Positions 54,284 to 63,180 of a stretch of 64,000 bases of DNA are shown in pieces (position 1 is the first letter of the stretch; each line of letters starts with the position of its first letter). Under the pieces are notes generated by a model. The model did no database searches and had not been told where the DNA came from. It worked only from the letters and a program-made list of their open reading frames with translations. The position numbers were made by a program, and so were the translations under genes. The stretch is from Bradyrhizobium sp. 186. GTDB lineage: Bacteria > Pseudomonadota > Alphaproteobacteria > Rhizobiales > Xanthobacteraceae. The stretch is taken from assembly GCF_023101685.1 (NCBI RefSeq), contig NZ_CP082165.1:62001-126000 (forward strand). The letters run 5' to 3'.

Positions 54284-55300
54284 ATGAGAGAAGCTTACAG
54301 CCTAGTCTGTTCGATGCTGGTCTTATTGTTCCGGTCGCGAGTCTCGTTGGAAGCTGAGATCCTGATCCTTCGTCATCAACTTAACATCCAGCGACGGCAC
54401 CTGCCGAAGAGAGTGGCCTTCAGTGCCATGGATCGCCTGATCTTTGTTGCGTTGTATCGTTTGGTGCCGAATACCATCAAGGCGCTGACGATTGTGAAGC
54501 CGGACACCGTGATCCGTTGGCACCGTGCTGGTTTCAGATTGTATTGGCGCTGGAAATCGCGGCATCGCTGCGGTCGACCGACTGTACCGTTGGAAATTCG
54601 CCGGCTGATCCGCGAGATGAGCATCGCCAACCCGTTGTGGGGAGCGCCGAGAATCCATGGAGAGCTTCTCAAGCTCGGCATCGAGATCGGCCAGACCAGC
54701 GTCGCCAAATATATGGCGCGGAGGAGGGGCCCTCCCTCGCAGGGATGGAAGACGTTCCTTCGCAACCATGCGGATGGCATTGTCGCAATCGACCTGTTCG
54801 TCGTGCCGACAATCTCGTTCCGGCTGCTCTACGGTTTGCTGATCATGGGCCATGGCCGGCGGCAGATCCTGTGGTTTGGGGTGACCGCGCACCCGACGAC
54901 CGAATGGATCGCCAATCAGCTCACGGAAGCCTGCGGTTGGGAGCAAATCCCTCGTTACTTAGTCAGGGACCGCGATCAAGCCTATGGCGCGATCTTTGTC
55001 CGCCGGGTTCGGTCGATCGGCATTCGAGACCGCCCGACGTCTTTCCGCTCACCTTGGCACAACGCCTACGCAGAACGGTTGATCGGCTCAATCCGGAGGG
55101 AATGCATTGATCATGTCGTAGTCTTCGGCGAACGCCATCTGCGCCACGTTCTGCTGTCGTACCAAGACTACTACAACGACACGCGCACTCATTTGTCATT
55201 GAACAAGGATGCCCCAGTCCCTCGCGGCGTTGAGTGGGCCGGGAATGTCGTCTGCCGCCCGATCTTGGGCGGACTGCACCATCAATATGGCCGGATGTGA
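54284..55300 (+). CDS. Integrase-core (rve) transposase, second paralogue
   Basis: 338 residues, the same length as the enzyme at 32894-33910 and clearly homologous throughout (RLIREMSIANPLWGAPRIHG for ALIRQMSTENLLWGAPRIHG). Catalytic residues: Asp in GIVAIDLFVVP, Asp in YLVRDRDQAYG, Glu in SPWHNAYAERLIGSIRREC. Intact. The right end TGTGCCTGCCGTAAATC (read backwards) differs from the other copy's repeats, so this is a different IS of the same family. Confidence 0.92.
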   Translation: MREAYSLVCSMLVLLFRSRVSLEAEILILRHQLNIQRRHLPKRVAFSAMDRLIFVALYRLVPNTIKALTIVKPDTVIRWHRAGFRLYWRWKSRHRCGRPTVPLEIRRLIREMSIANPLWGAPRIHGELLKLGIEIGQTSVAKYMARRRGPPSQGWKTFLRNHADGIVAIDLFVVPTISFRLLYGLLIMGHGRRQILWFGVTAHPTTEWIANQLTEACGWEQIPRYLVRDRDQAYGAIFVRRVRSIGIRDRPTSFRSPWHNAYAERLIGSIRRECIDHVVVFGERHLRHVLLSYQDYYNDTRTHLSLNKDAPVPRGVEWAGNVVCRPILGGLHHQYGRM

Positions 55301-55947
55301 TTTACGGCAGGCACAGGCGTTGAAAAGCGACGCAGCTGCGGAGAAGTCCAAAGATCAACTTTCGCGAGATTTTCCGGGTCGCTCGATTTTCGACTTTTGC
55401 AACAATATCGGCACATTTGAGACATGCCGGCGCAAGGTAACGATGTCTGTTTATAGGAGTAGAGCGGAAGTCGTCGGTACGCGGTCAGCCCGACGCGAAT
55501 GCCCCAATGTATGGTCCGGCCGCGCGTTGCAAGAGGTTTCGTCAACCTGGCAGATGCGGTCTTGCATCAATGCATCCGGCCTCTGATTGGAGCGTGTTGT
55601 GCTCCGGGCCATCATGGATATCAGCGCGCATTCGAGCTAATTAGCGGACAGGCCTCGAAGGGGCCATTCGGGTCACCAGTGTTCGCATGCGCCGGGAAGA
55701 CCGATCCTCCATCGTCGTCTCATCCTCTCGCAGACCTCGGCGGGGTAAGGGATGTTGGTTACGTCATCGATAGCTCCTCACTTCGCACTGTTCCTTTGTT
55801 CGTGCCTGGCGGTCGTTCCTTCGTCCCGGCCTGCGCGCGCAGACGCGCCGCGCGCAAGGGCCGTCAAGGCCGGCCGTCGTGCTGTCCTGACGGCTTGCTC
55901 GACCGCTGCCAGGCTGCGCCTTGACGGCCCCGAGCACGGCGCGAGGA
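55301..55947. other. Gene-free stretch between two IS elements
   Basis: No recognisable protein. It must contain the right end of the rve IS and the non-coding 3' arm of the IS110 element; no clear terminal repeats found. Confidence 0.4.
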
Positions 55948-57012
55948 TCAAGCAGGTCGGGACGCCACCTCATCTGTCTTGACGCACTCGAAGGCGCGCC
56001 CCTTGTTGAGAACCGCCCAGGCGATGCGGGCGAGCTTGTTGGCGAGCGCAATCGCCAGCACGTTGTGGTGCAATCGTTTCTTGGCGGCTTCGATCCAAGA
56101 TTTGAGGCCATAGCGCTCCCAACACTTGACCTTGACCAGCACAACCCACGCGGCTTGCACGAACAGAACGCGCAGGTAGCGATTGCCGCGCCTTGATATC
56201 TTGCCGAGGATCGTGCGGTCGCCTGTCGATATCTGCTTCGGCACCAGTCCAAGCCAGGCGCCGAAGTCGCGGCCTTTCGAGAACACGTCTCCAGTGCCGA
56301 TCGCGGCTACCATCGCGCTCGAGATGATCGGGCCGATGCCCGGGACCGTCATCAGTCGCTCGCAGCCTTTGTCTTGACGAGCCAATGCTTCGATCTCGCT
56401 GGAGAGGTCCTCAATGCGCGCGTCCAGTCGGCGCCAGTCTCCTGCCAGGTCCTCGATGATGCGCAACATGCGAGGCGCGAGGACATCGGTGCGCGTCGCG
56501 AGGATACCCGGCAACTCGGACCGCAGCGAACGCAGGCCTTGCCGCACGGCGATGCCCCGCTCCAGCAGGAACGCACGGCTCTGATTGATGACGCCGGTAC
56601 GCTGACCGACCAATCGCTCGCGCACGCGGTGCAGCCCCTGCAGGTCGAGCTGGTCGGCGGTCTTGGTCGCGACGAACTTCATGGTCGGGCGTTGGACAGC
56701 CTCGGCGATGGCTTCCGCATCACGGAAGTCATTCTTCTGCCCCTTCGAATAGGGGCGCACGTATTTCGCGGGCATCAGTCGGGCGTCGTGGCCGAGCATT
56801 TGGAGCTTGCGACTGAGATGATGCGCGCCGACGCAGGCCTCCATACCGATTAAGCACGCTGGCAGGTTGGCGAGCCGTGCTTCTACCTGGCCGCGTGACC
56901 ACTTCTGCCGCAGCACGATTGCGCCGCGCTGATCGTGGCCCACGATGTGGAACGAGTTCTTGCCGATATCGATGCCTATCACGGCGATCGCTGAGCTGAG
57001 TTTCTGAGACAT
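55948..57012 (-). CDS. IS110-family transposase (DEDD)
   Basis: 354 residues from MSQKLSSAIAVIGIDIGKNS, with GGAGC upstream. RuvC-like DEDD residues: Asp in GIDIGKNSFHIVG, Glu in IGMEACVGAHHLSR, Asp pair in KNDFRDAEAIAEAV. The C-terminal Tnp20 domain has LMTVPGIGPIISSAMVAAIG then DFGAWLGLVPKQISTGDRTI. Intact. IS110 elements use a structured non-coding arm, which here would lie beside the gene. Confidence 0.95.
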   Translation of the reverse strand: MSQKLSSAIAVIGIDIGKNSFHIVGHDQRGAIVLRQKWSRGQVEARLANLPACLIGMEACVGAHHLSRKLQMLGHDARLMPAKYVRPYSKGQKNDFRDAEAIAEAVQRPTMKFVATKTADQLDLQGLHRVRERLVGQRTGVINQSRAFLLERGIAVRQGLRSLRSELPGILATRTDVLAPRMLRIIEDLAGDWRRLDARIEDLSSEIEALARQDKGCERLMTVPGIGPIISSAMVAAIGTGDVFSKGRDFGAWLGLVPKQISTGDRTILGKISRRGNRYLRVLFVQAAWVVLVKVKCWERYGLKSWIEAAKKRLHHNVLAIALANKLARIAWAVLNKGRAFECVKTDEVASRPA

Positions 57013-57258
57013 GGCGTGCTCCTTGTCTTGGGCGCCCCTTGCCAGCTTGTCGTGCTGGCAGGGCCGGAGCACGGCCGGACCATTCCATTAGCGGACGTCC
57101 GGTCCGGAAGATCCCGTTCCCGCACAAACTTTGACATGTTCGGGAGATGTTTTCTAAGATTTCTCGTATGTTCCTATGTCCGGGCGGGTACTGGCCTGTT
57201 TCCGACCTCAATGGCCTAAGTTGAAATAAGAGCTGGGCATGACAAAGGGAAGCCACTG

Positions 57259-57654
57259 ATGGAAATCAAACGAAGCGGCTCACAGCCTTCAGGTAAAGGA
57301 CCATCCCAATGGTTCACGGGCGCGGTACGAATCGATCCGCTCCTTAGTCCGCCAGAGCCGTCGCAAGTGATGGCGGCTCTCGTTACCTTTGAACCTGGCG
57401 CGCGCACCGTATGGCATACCCACCCCCTAGGACAGACGCTTTTTGTCACCGCCGGGTGCGGCTGGGTTCAACGTGAAGGTGGCCCGATTGAGGAAATCCG
57501 AACCGGGGATGTGGTTTGGTTTGCCCCTAACGAGAAGCATTGGCACGGGGCATCCCCTACCAATGGCATGAGCCACATTGCGATTCAGGAGAAGCTCAAC
57601 GGAAGCCCTGTAACGTGGATGGAACAGGTCACCGAGGAGCAATACCGCAAATAA
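57259..57654 (+). CDS. Cupin-domain protein, hydroxynitrile-lyase-like group
   Basis: 131 residues, AAGGGAAG before ATG 57259. Single cupin: [20 protein letters not shown] (first metal motif with two His and a Gln) and [20 protein letters not shown] (second motif His). The sequence resembles small manganese cupins described as bacterial (R)-hydroxynitrile lyases. Its natural role may be decarboxylation or detoxification. It stands between IS110 and IS5. Confidence 0.87.
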   Translation: MEIKRSGSQPSGKGPSQWFTGAVRIDPLLSPPEPSQVMAALVTFEPGARTVWHTHPLGQTLFVTAGCGWVQREGGPIEEIRTGDVVWFAPNEKHWHGASPTNGMSHIAIQEKLNGSPVTWMEQVTEEQYRK

Positions 57655-57992
57655 TTAAAGGTTACCGCCCCGAGCCGCTTTCACCGTCTCGTCGGTGACG
57701 ATCCCTCGCGCGAAGGACAGAAGGGCTGCGCCCTTTGGCCGTCAAGGGAACGGCGACGCCGCGCCCTGTGACGGCCTTAACCCGCTCATTGCCGCAGGGC
57801 TAGCCGGGGTGCATGGGCAACCCTCTTTTGAGGAGGGAGCAGGCCCTATCGCAAGATCGGCGAGTGTCACTTCCGGTCTGCCGCCAACACCGGCCACCGA
57901 TTTCATGCGCACCAAGGCCATCGTGATTTTCCTTCTCTTGTTACGCCATTCATAAACTTCTCTTTTTCCGGCTCGCTCCGTGTGTTGTGTAA
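57655..57992. other. Intergenic stretch
   Basis: No intact gene; ends at the IS5 copy 2 target TAA. Confidence 0.4.
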
Positions 57993-58925
57993 GTGTCTGT
58001 CCGGGAACATCTTGAATCATCGGAATCATTTGTGATTCAAGGGTGGCGGTCCGATTCGAAGGGGCGCCCATGTGGACGAAGGAGAACCGCGGTCGTTACG
58101 ACCGAAGCCGGCTACGCTATCCAAGCGATTTGACTGATGAGGAATGGGCGTTGGTGGAGCCGCTGATTGCGCCAGCCAAGCGAGGCGGCAACAAGCGCAC
58201 GGTCGATGTGCGCGAGGTGATCAATGGCCTGATGTATGTGCTGAGCACCGGTTGCCAATGGCGAGCGATCCCGAAGGACCTGCCGCCACGCAGCACGGTG
58301 CACGACTATTTTGACTTGTGGGCTTGGAACGGCACGCTCGATCGCATCCATCACGCGCTCTATGTACAATGTCGAGAATTGGCTAACCGAGAACCCAGCC
58401 CGAGCGCCGCCATCATCGACAGTCAAAGCGTCAAGAGCGCGGAAAAAGGGGGGCGTGGATCGACCCGCATGGCTACGATGCGGGCAAGAAGATCAAGGGC
58501 AAGAAGCGCCACATCCTAGTCGATACTCAAGGCTTGCTGCTCCACGCCCTCGTGCATTCGGCGGACATCCAGGATCGTGACGGTGGGGTGCTGGTGATGG
58601 CCACGCTGTTTGGCCTGCATCCATTCCTGCTGAAGCTCTATGCTGACGGCGGCTATCAGGGGCCGATCTTTCAGTCCGCCGTTCGCAAAATCCTCCGGCA
58701 AATCGACGTCGAGATCGTCAAGCGCTCCGATACAGCAAAGAGTTTTGCGATCTTGCCCAAGCGATGGATCGTCGAACGCACCATCGCCTGGCTCAACCGC
58801 TGCCGCCGTTTGGCCAAGGATTGGGAGTGCCTCAACCGAAAGGCATTGGCGTTCTTGCGCCTCGCCTCAATCCGCCTCATGCTGCGAAAGCTCTGCCAAA
58901 AAACAGCATGATCCCGGACAGACTC
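57993..58925 (+). mobile_element. IS5-family insertion sequence, copy 2
   Basis: 933 bp, apparently identical to copy 1. Flanked by TAA on both sides (57990-57992 and 58926-58928). In the same orientation as copy 3; the two enclose an IS701-like element. Confidence 0.95.
58070..58911 (+). CDS. IS5-family transposase (copy 2), -1 frameshift
   Basis: Same two-frame arrangement and A5G6 slippery run as copy 1, with all three catalytic residues (IIDSQSVK, LYADGGYQG, RWIVERTIAW). Confidence 0.9.
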
Positions 58926-58928
58926 TAA

Positions 58929-60363
58929 CATTACAGTTGCCGTTTTGCTTTGAGATGCGCGCGCTGAGCGGCAGCCTGGTGAGCTCTGCGCCAGAATGAC
59001 CATGCGATGACATGCGCGGGTTGGATCCGCTTTCGAGCAAGCCTGATGGCGATGCGGCGGATTTCCTGGATTGACCAACGGATCAGCGGCGGCGTGGGTG
59101 TGCTTTGGCTTTTGCCGGGGGGCGGCGTTTGGTTTTTTTGGGCGGTGGCGGATTGGCGCGATGGCGGATCGCCGCCATCATGGCGAAGGCGAGCATCACC
59201 AGGGACACGTGGCGATGCCAGCCATGCCAGGACCTGCTCTCGTTGTGATCGAGCCCGAACTCGTTTTTCGCGGTTTCAAAGCTGTCCTCGATCGCCCATC
59301 GATGGCCTTCGACCGCGACCAGCGTTTCAATTGATGTTCCCGCTGGGCACCAGGTGGTGAAGAAGGCGAGATCGCCATCGGCGATATGGCGACGGATCAG
59401 CAGACCGCGCGTCCATAAACCATCATTTGCGCTGTTGAACTGCTCGACCTCGAGATCGGCCAGTTCGAGATAACACCAGTCATGCAGCCTCGGTCCTTTG
59501 GTTCCGGCTCCCGCCGACAAGCGCTTCCAGTCGGACGGGCGCCGCGTCCGGGCGATGTCTTCGGCCTTGCCGGCGACCGGCTGTCGCTTGCCCCAGGATC
59601 GGAAGACATGAGAGCTGCTGACCCCGAGCACATAGCCTTTGCCTGCCCGCCGTAGCTGCTGTTCGATATCGCCAACACCGTAGACCGTGTCACCGGCAAC
59701 CCACTTGAATGGTACAGACGCGGCTATCGCACGTGCGATCATTCTCGTCGCAAGCTTTGGTTTGGTCGCAAAGCCGACATCGGCAGGCACATATGCGGCT
59801 TCCAGACGATCTGGATCGTCAGTCCATTCCTTCGGAAGATACAACGCGCGATCGATGAACGCATGACCATGACGCGAAACGTAGGTAGCGAAGACGCCGA
59901 TCTGGCAGTTCGTAATCTTCCCTGCCGAACCAGTGTATTGCCGTGCCACTCCGCATGAGGCCTTACCCTGCTTGAGAAAGCCGGTCTCGTCGATCACCAG
60001 CACCGCATCGTCATCCGCCAAATGCTCGATGACATAGTCGCGGACGATATCGCGCAGGGCATCAGCGTCCCAATCTCCACGACCCAGAATTGCCTGCTGA
60101 CGCCATGGGCCAGGATCGCCAGCCGCCTCCGCGCGCATCCAGCCGGTCTTGCGCTGCTCATCTCCGAGCAGACCTTCCAGGAACAAGCCTGCATTCGTCG
60201 CCACACGCTCTTGCGTGAACAACGGACGTATCCGTTGCTTGATCTCTCGAAGCGACGCCGCCCACAACGCAAGCGTCTCCTCAACCGACGCGGCCCGCGT
60301 CCACGACATTCGAATCATGGTTGCCCATGGATTCAGAAGCCCGCAAACAAAGCAACTGTAATG
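58929..60363 (-). mobile_element. IS701-like insertion sequence between two IS5 copies
   Basis: About 1435 bp with terminal repeats starting CATTACAGTTGC (58929 and, reversed, 60352-60363). Flanks CTAA on the left and TTAG on the right each fit the YTAR target but do not match each other, so the present surroundings arose by recombination or by separate IS5 insertions and not by simple transposition. Confidence 0.88.
59083..60318 (-). CDS. IS701-family transposase (DDE_5)
   Basis: 411 residues. Motifs: VLVIDETGFLKQGKASCGVA (Asp), FKWVAGDTVYGVGDIEQQLR (Asp) and HRWAIEDSFETAKNEFGLDH then SWHGWHRHVSLVMLAFAMMA (Glu and C-terminal block). Lys/Pro/Arg-rich tail. Intact. Confidence 0.95.
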   Translation of the reverse strand: MIRMSWTRAASVEETLALWAASLREIKQRIRPLFTQERVATNAGLFLEGLLGDEQRKTGWMRAEAAGDPGPWRQQAILGRGDWDADALRDIVRDYVIEHLADDDAVLVIDETGFLKQGKASCGVARQYTGSAGKITNCQIGVFATYVSRHGHAFIDRALYLPKEWTDDPDRLEAAYVPADVGFATKPKLATRMIARAIAASVPFKWVAGDTVYGVGDIEQQLRRAGKGYVLGVSSSHVFRSWGKRQPVAGKAEDIARTRRPSDWKRLSAGAGTKGPRLHDWCYLELADLEVEQFNSANDGLWTRGLLIRRHIADGDLAFFTTWCPAGTSIETLVAVEGHRWAIEDSFETAKNEFGLDHNESRSWHGWHRHVSLVMLAFAMMAAIRHRANPPPPKKTKRRPPAKAKAHPRRR

Positions 60364-60366
60364 TTA

Positions 60367-61299
60367 GTGTCTGTCCGGGAACATCTTGAATCATCGGAAT
60401 CATTTGTGATTCAAGGGTGGCGGTCCGATTCGAAGGGGCGCCCATGTGGACGAAGGAGAACCGCGGTCGTTACGACCGAAGCCGGCTACGCTATCCAAGC
60501 GATTTGACTGATGAGGAATGGGCGTTGGTGGAGCCGCTGATTGCGCCAGCCAAGCGAGGCGGCAACAAGCGCACGGTCGATGTGCGCGAGGTGATCAATG
60601 GCCTGATGTATGTGCTGAGCACCGGTTGCCAATGGCGAGCGATCCCGAAGGACCTGCCGCCACGCAGCACGGTGCACGACTATTTTGACTTGTGGGCTTG
60701 GAACGGCACGCTCGATCGCATCCATCACGCGCTCTATGTACAATGTCGAGAATTGGCTAACCGAGAACCCAGCCCGAGCGCCGCCATCATCGACAGTCAA
60801 AGCGTCAAGAGCGCGGAAAAAGGGGGGCGTGGATCGACCCGCATGGCTACGATGCGGGCAAGAAGATCAAGGGCAAGAAGCGCCACATCCTAGTCGATAC
60901 TCAAGGCTTGCTGCTCCACGCCCTCGTGCATTCGGCGGACATCCAGGATCGTGACGGTGGGGTGCTGGTGATGGCCACGCTGTTTGGCCTGCATCCATTC
61001 CTGCTGAAGCTCTATGCTGACGGCGGCTATCAGGGGCCGATCTTTCAGTCCGCCGTTCGCAAAATCCTCCGGCAAATCGACGTCGAGATAGTCAAGCGCT
61101 CCGATACAGCAAAGAGTTTTGCGATCTTGCCCAAGCGATGGATCGTCGAACGCACCATCGCCTGGCTCAACCGCTGCCGCCGTTTGGCCAAGGATTGGGA
61201 GTGCCTCAACCGAAAGGCATTGGCGTTCTTGCGCCTCGCCTCAATCCGCCTCATGCTGCGAAAGCTCTGCCAAAAAACAGCATGATCCCGGACAGACTC
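60367..61299 (+). mobile_element. IS5-family insertion sequence, copy 3
   Basis: 933 bp, differing from copies 1 and 2 by one seen base (ATA for ATC at about 61088, silent). Flanks are TTA on the left and TAA on the right, so it lacks a matching target duplication of its own. The outer flanks of copies 2 and 3 together are TAA/TAA. Confidence 0.95.
60444..61285 (+). CDS. IS5-family transposase (copy 3), -1 frameshift
   Basis: As in copy 1. The single base difference does not change the protein. Confidence 0.9.
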
Positions 61300-61312
61300 T
61301 AAGAACTTCGTC

Positions 61313-62692
61313 TCAATACTCAAACCAGCCTTGAAGCGACCGGTTCTTTTCGTCGGTGAAGGGGGAGTAGAGGTGATCGATCGCAACGTCTGGCGGGGAG
61401 ATCAGCATCGACTTGGCATGGGTGAGCGCATCGAAGCCGTATTTTCCGTAGTAGTGGCCCATCCCGGCGGATCCGGTACCTCCGAACGGCATCGTCTCGA
61501 CGAACAGATGAACATTCACCAGATTCACGCCGCCTCCACCGTAGGATAGTTGGCCAATGAAGCGGTCGATGGTCTTCTGTTCACGGCTGAAGATGAAGCC
61601 GGCAAGCGCTCGCGGTGTCGTCGCCATCCTTGCCATCGCCTCGTCGAAGGACTTGTAGGTCAGGATCGGCAGTATCGGGCCGAAGATCTCGTCCTCCATG
61701 ATCTTGTCATCCCAGGTGATGGGATAGAGAAGCGTCGGGTCGAGGTAGTGCGCTTCCCGATCCGACTTGCCGCCGGCGACCACCTTAGCGGGATCTATCA
61801 GCAATGCCAGCCGGTCCACCGTGCGCGCGTTGATGATGCGCGAGTAGTCGGAATTGGATTTCGGGTCGTTGCCAAACAGTTCGACCAGAGCCTTTTTCGC
61901 CTCGGCAACGAAGGCGTCCGCAACGGACTCGTGCACATAGGCGTAGCCCGGCGAGGTACACCATTGGCCGCCCCATGCCATAGCACCCCAAACAATCTTC
62001 TTCGCCGCGTCGGGGATGTTCGCGGTCTCGTCCACGACCGCCGGATTCATCCCGCCGAGTTCGAGCAGAACAGGCGTGAGGTTTTCCGCTGCCGCCCGGG
62101 CGACGATCTTGCCGACGTAGGTGCTACCGGTGAAGAAAATGAAGTCGAACGATAGCTTCAAGAGTTCAGTGTTCTGCTCCTTACCACCGGCCACTATAGT
62201 CACGGCGCCCGAATCGAAATATTTCGGGACAAGGTCGAGCAGCACTCCGGTCGTTGCCGGAAGCGCCTCACTCAGGGTGAGGATGCAGGTGTTGCCGGCC
62301 GCGAGCGCCGCTAGCGCCGGGCGGATCAGCAACAGCAAGGGCCCGTTGAACGGGCCAATGATCAGTGCCACGCCATATGGCTCGCGATAGATCATCCCCT
62401 TGTGACCGGTCTCAGCGAGGAAGCGCGGGATTGGCGCTTCGATCGGTTTCATCCACCCTCGCAGCTGGCTCTTCTGAACCTCTGTTTCGCCCGCCGACGC
62501 CTGGGTCTCGAAGATGTATTCCTGCGAGGCGGTCTTGAAGTCTTTGGCCATCGCCTTCTGGAAACGCTCCTCGTTCTCGCTGATCATCCGGGCCATACGG
62601 TCGAGCTGGTCGACACGCCATTCGTACGTACGCGTGACGCCCGTGGCGAACAGCGCCCTCTGCGCATCGAAGATATCCCGGAACTTGTTCAT
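61313..62692 (-). CDS. Aldehyde dehydrogenase, coniferyl-aldehyde-dehydrogenase-like
   Basis: 459 residues from MNKFRDIFDAQRALFATGVT, with CCGGAG nine bases upstream; an upstream ATG (62710) also exists. Catalytic Cys in AWGGQWCTSPGYAYV, Glu in VLLELGGMNPAVVDE, NAD-binding FFTGSTYVGKIVARAA. The ISENEERFQKAMAKDFK start and the hydrophobic C-terminus resemble class 3 / coniferyl aldehyde dehydrogenases, so it would oxidise an aromatic or fatty aldehyde to the acid. Third gene of a leftward operon with a SnoaL-like protein and an alcohol dehydrogenase. Confidence 0.93.
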   Translation of the reverse strand: MNKFRDIFDAQRALFATGVTRTYEWRVDQLDRMARMISENEERFQKAMAKDFKTASQEYIFETQASAGETEVQKSQLRGWMKPIEAPIPRFLAETGHKGMIYREPYGVALIIGPFNGPLLLLIRPALAALAAGNTCILTLSEALPATTGVLLDLVPKYFDSGAVTIVAGGKEQNTELLKLSFDFIFFTGSTYVGKIVARAAAENLTPVLLELGGMNPAVVDETANIPDAAKKIVWGAMAWGGQWCTSPGYAYVHESVADAFVAEAKKALVELFGNDPKSNSDYSRIINARTVDRLALLIDPAKVVAGGKSDREAHYLDPTLLYPITWDDKIMEDEIFGPILPILTYKSFDEAMARMATTPRALAGFIFSREQKTIDRFIGQLSYGGGGVNLVNVHLFVETMPFGGTGSAGMGHYYGKYGFDALTHAKSMLISPPDVAIDHLYSPFTDEKNRSLQGWFEY

Positions 62693-62712
62693 TGGGGTTT
62701 CTCCGGACATGC

Positions 62713-63141
62713 TTACAAAGCGCTCGCCTTGATGGCGTTGATGGAGGTGTTGTCCCAATAGCAATCCAAGCGCGTGATTTTGCCGTCCGCGTTGTAGCGG
62801 ATGATATAGGCGTGCGCGATGCGATCGGACTTGCCTTTCGTTACAAGACCAGGGACATCCGCCGGCATGGCCCCACCGAGCTGCGCCTGTACTACGATGA
62901 TGCTTCCTTCGGCCTGGATCATCTCGTCTACTTTGACACCGAAATCCGGCACGGCCCCCAGCAAGCCGCGCCAGATTTGTTCAAGGCCACCCCGGATCGG
63001 CATGAGACTCTTCTTGCCATAAGGAAGGTATCGTCCCTGTGCGCCGTCAGCGCAAAGAGCCAGCATGCCGTCGACATCATGAGCGTCATAGGCGGCGAAA
63101 AACTTTCTGGTGATCGCCTTCACGTCGTCGTTTTTATTCAT
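62713..63141 (-). CDS. SnoaL/NTF2-like protein
   Basis: 142 residues, ribosome-binding site GGGGAGG. MNKNDDVKAITRKFFAAYDA then HDVDGMLALCADGAQGRYLP, then GKITRLDCYWDNTSINAI. The NTF2-like cone fold includes polyketide cyclases, isomerases and small hydrolases. Its place between alcohol and aldehyde dehydrogenase genes suggests an accessory catabolic step, but the reaction cannot be named. Confidence 0.87.
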   Translation of the reverse strand: MNKNDDVKAITRKFFAAYDAHDVDGMLALCADGAQGRYLPYGKKSLMPIRGGLEQIWRGLLGAVPDFGVKVDEMIQAEGSIIVVQAQLGGAMPADVPGLVTKGKSDRIAHAYIIRYNADGKITRLDCYWDNTSINAIKASAL

Positions 63142-63180
63142 TCTCGCCTCCCCTGGGCGTTATTGGTTGCAAAGTGCCGG

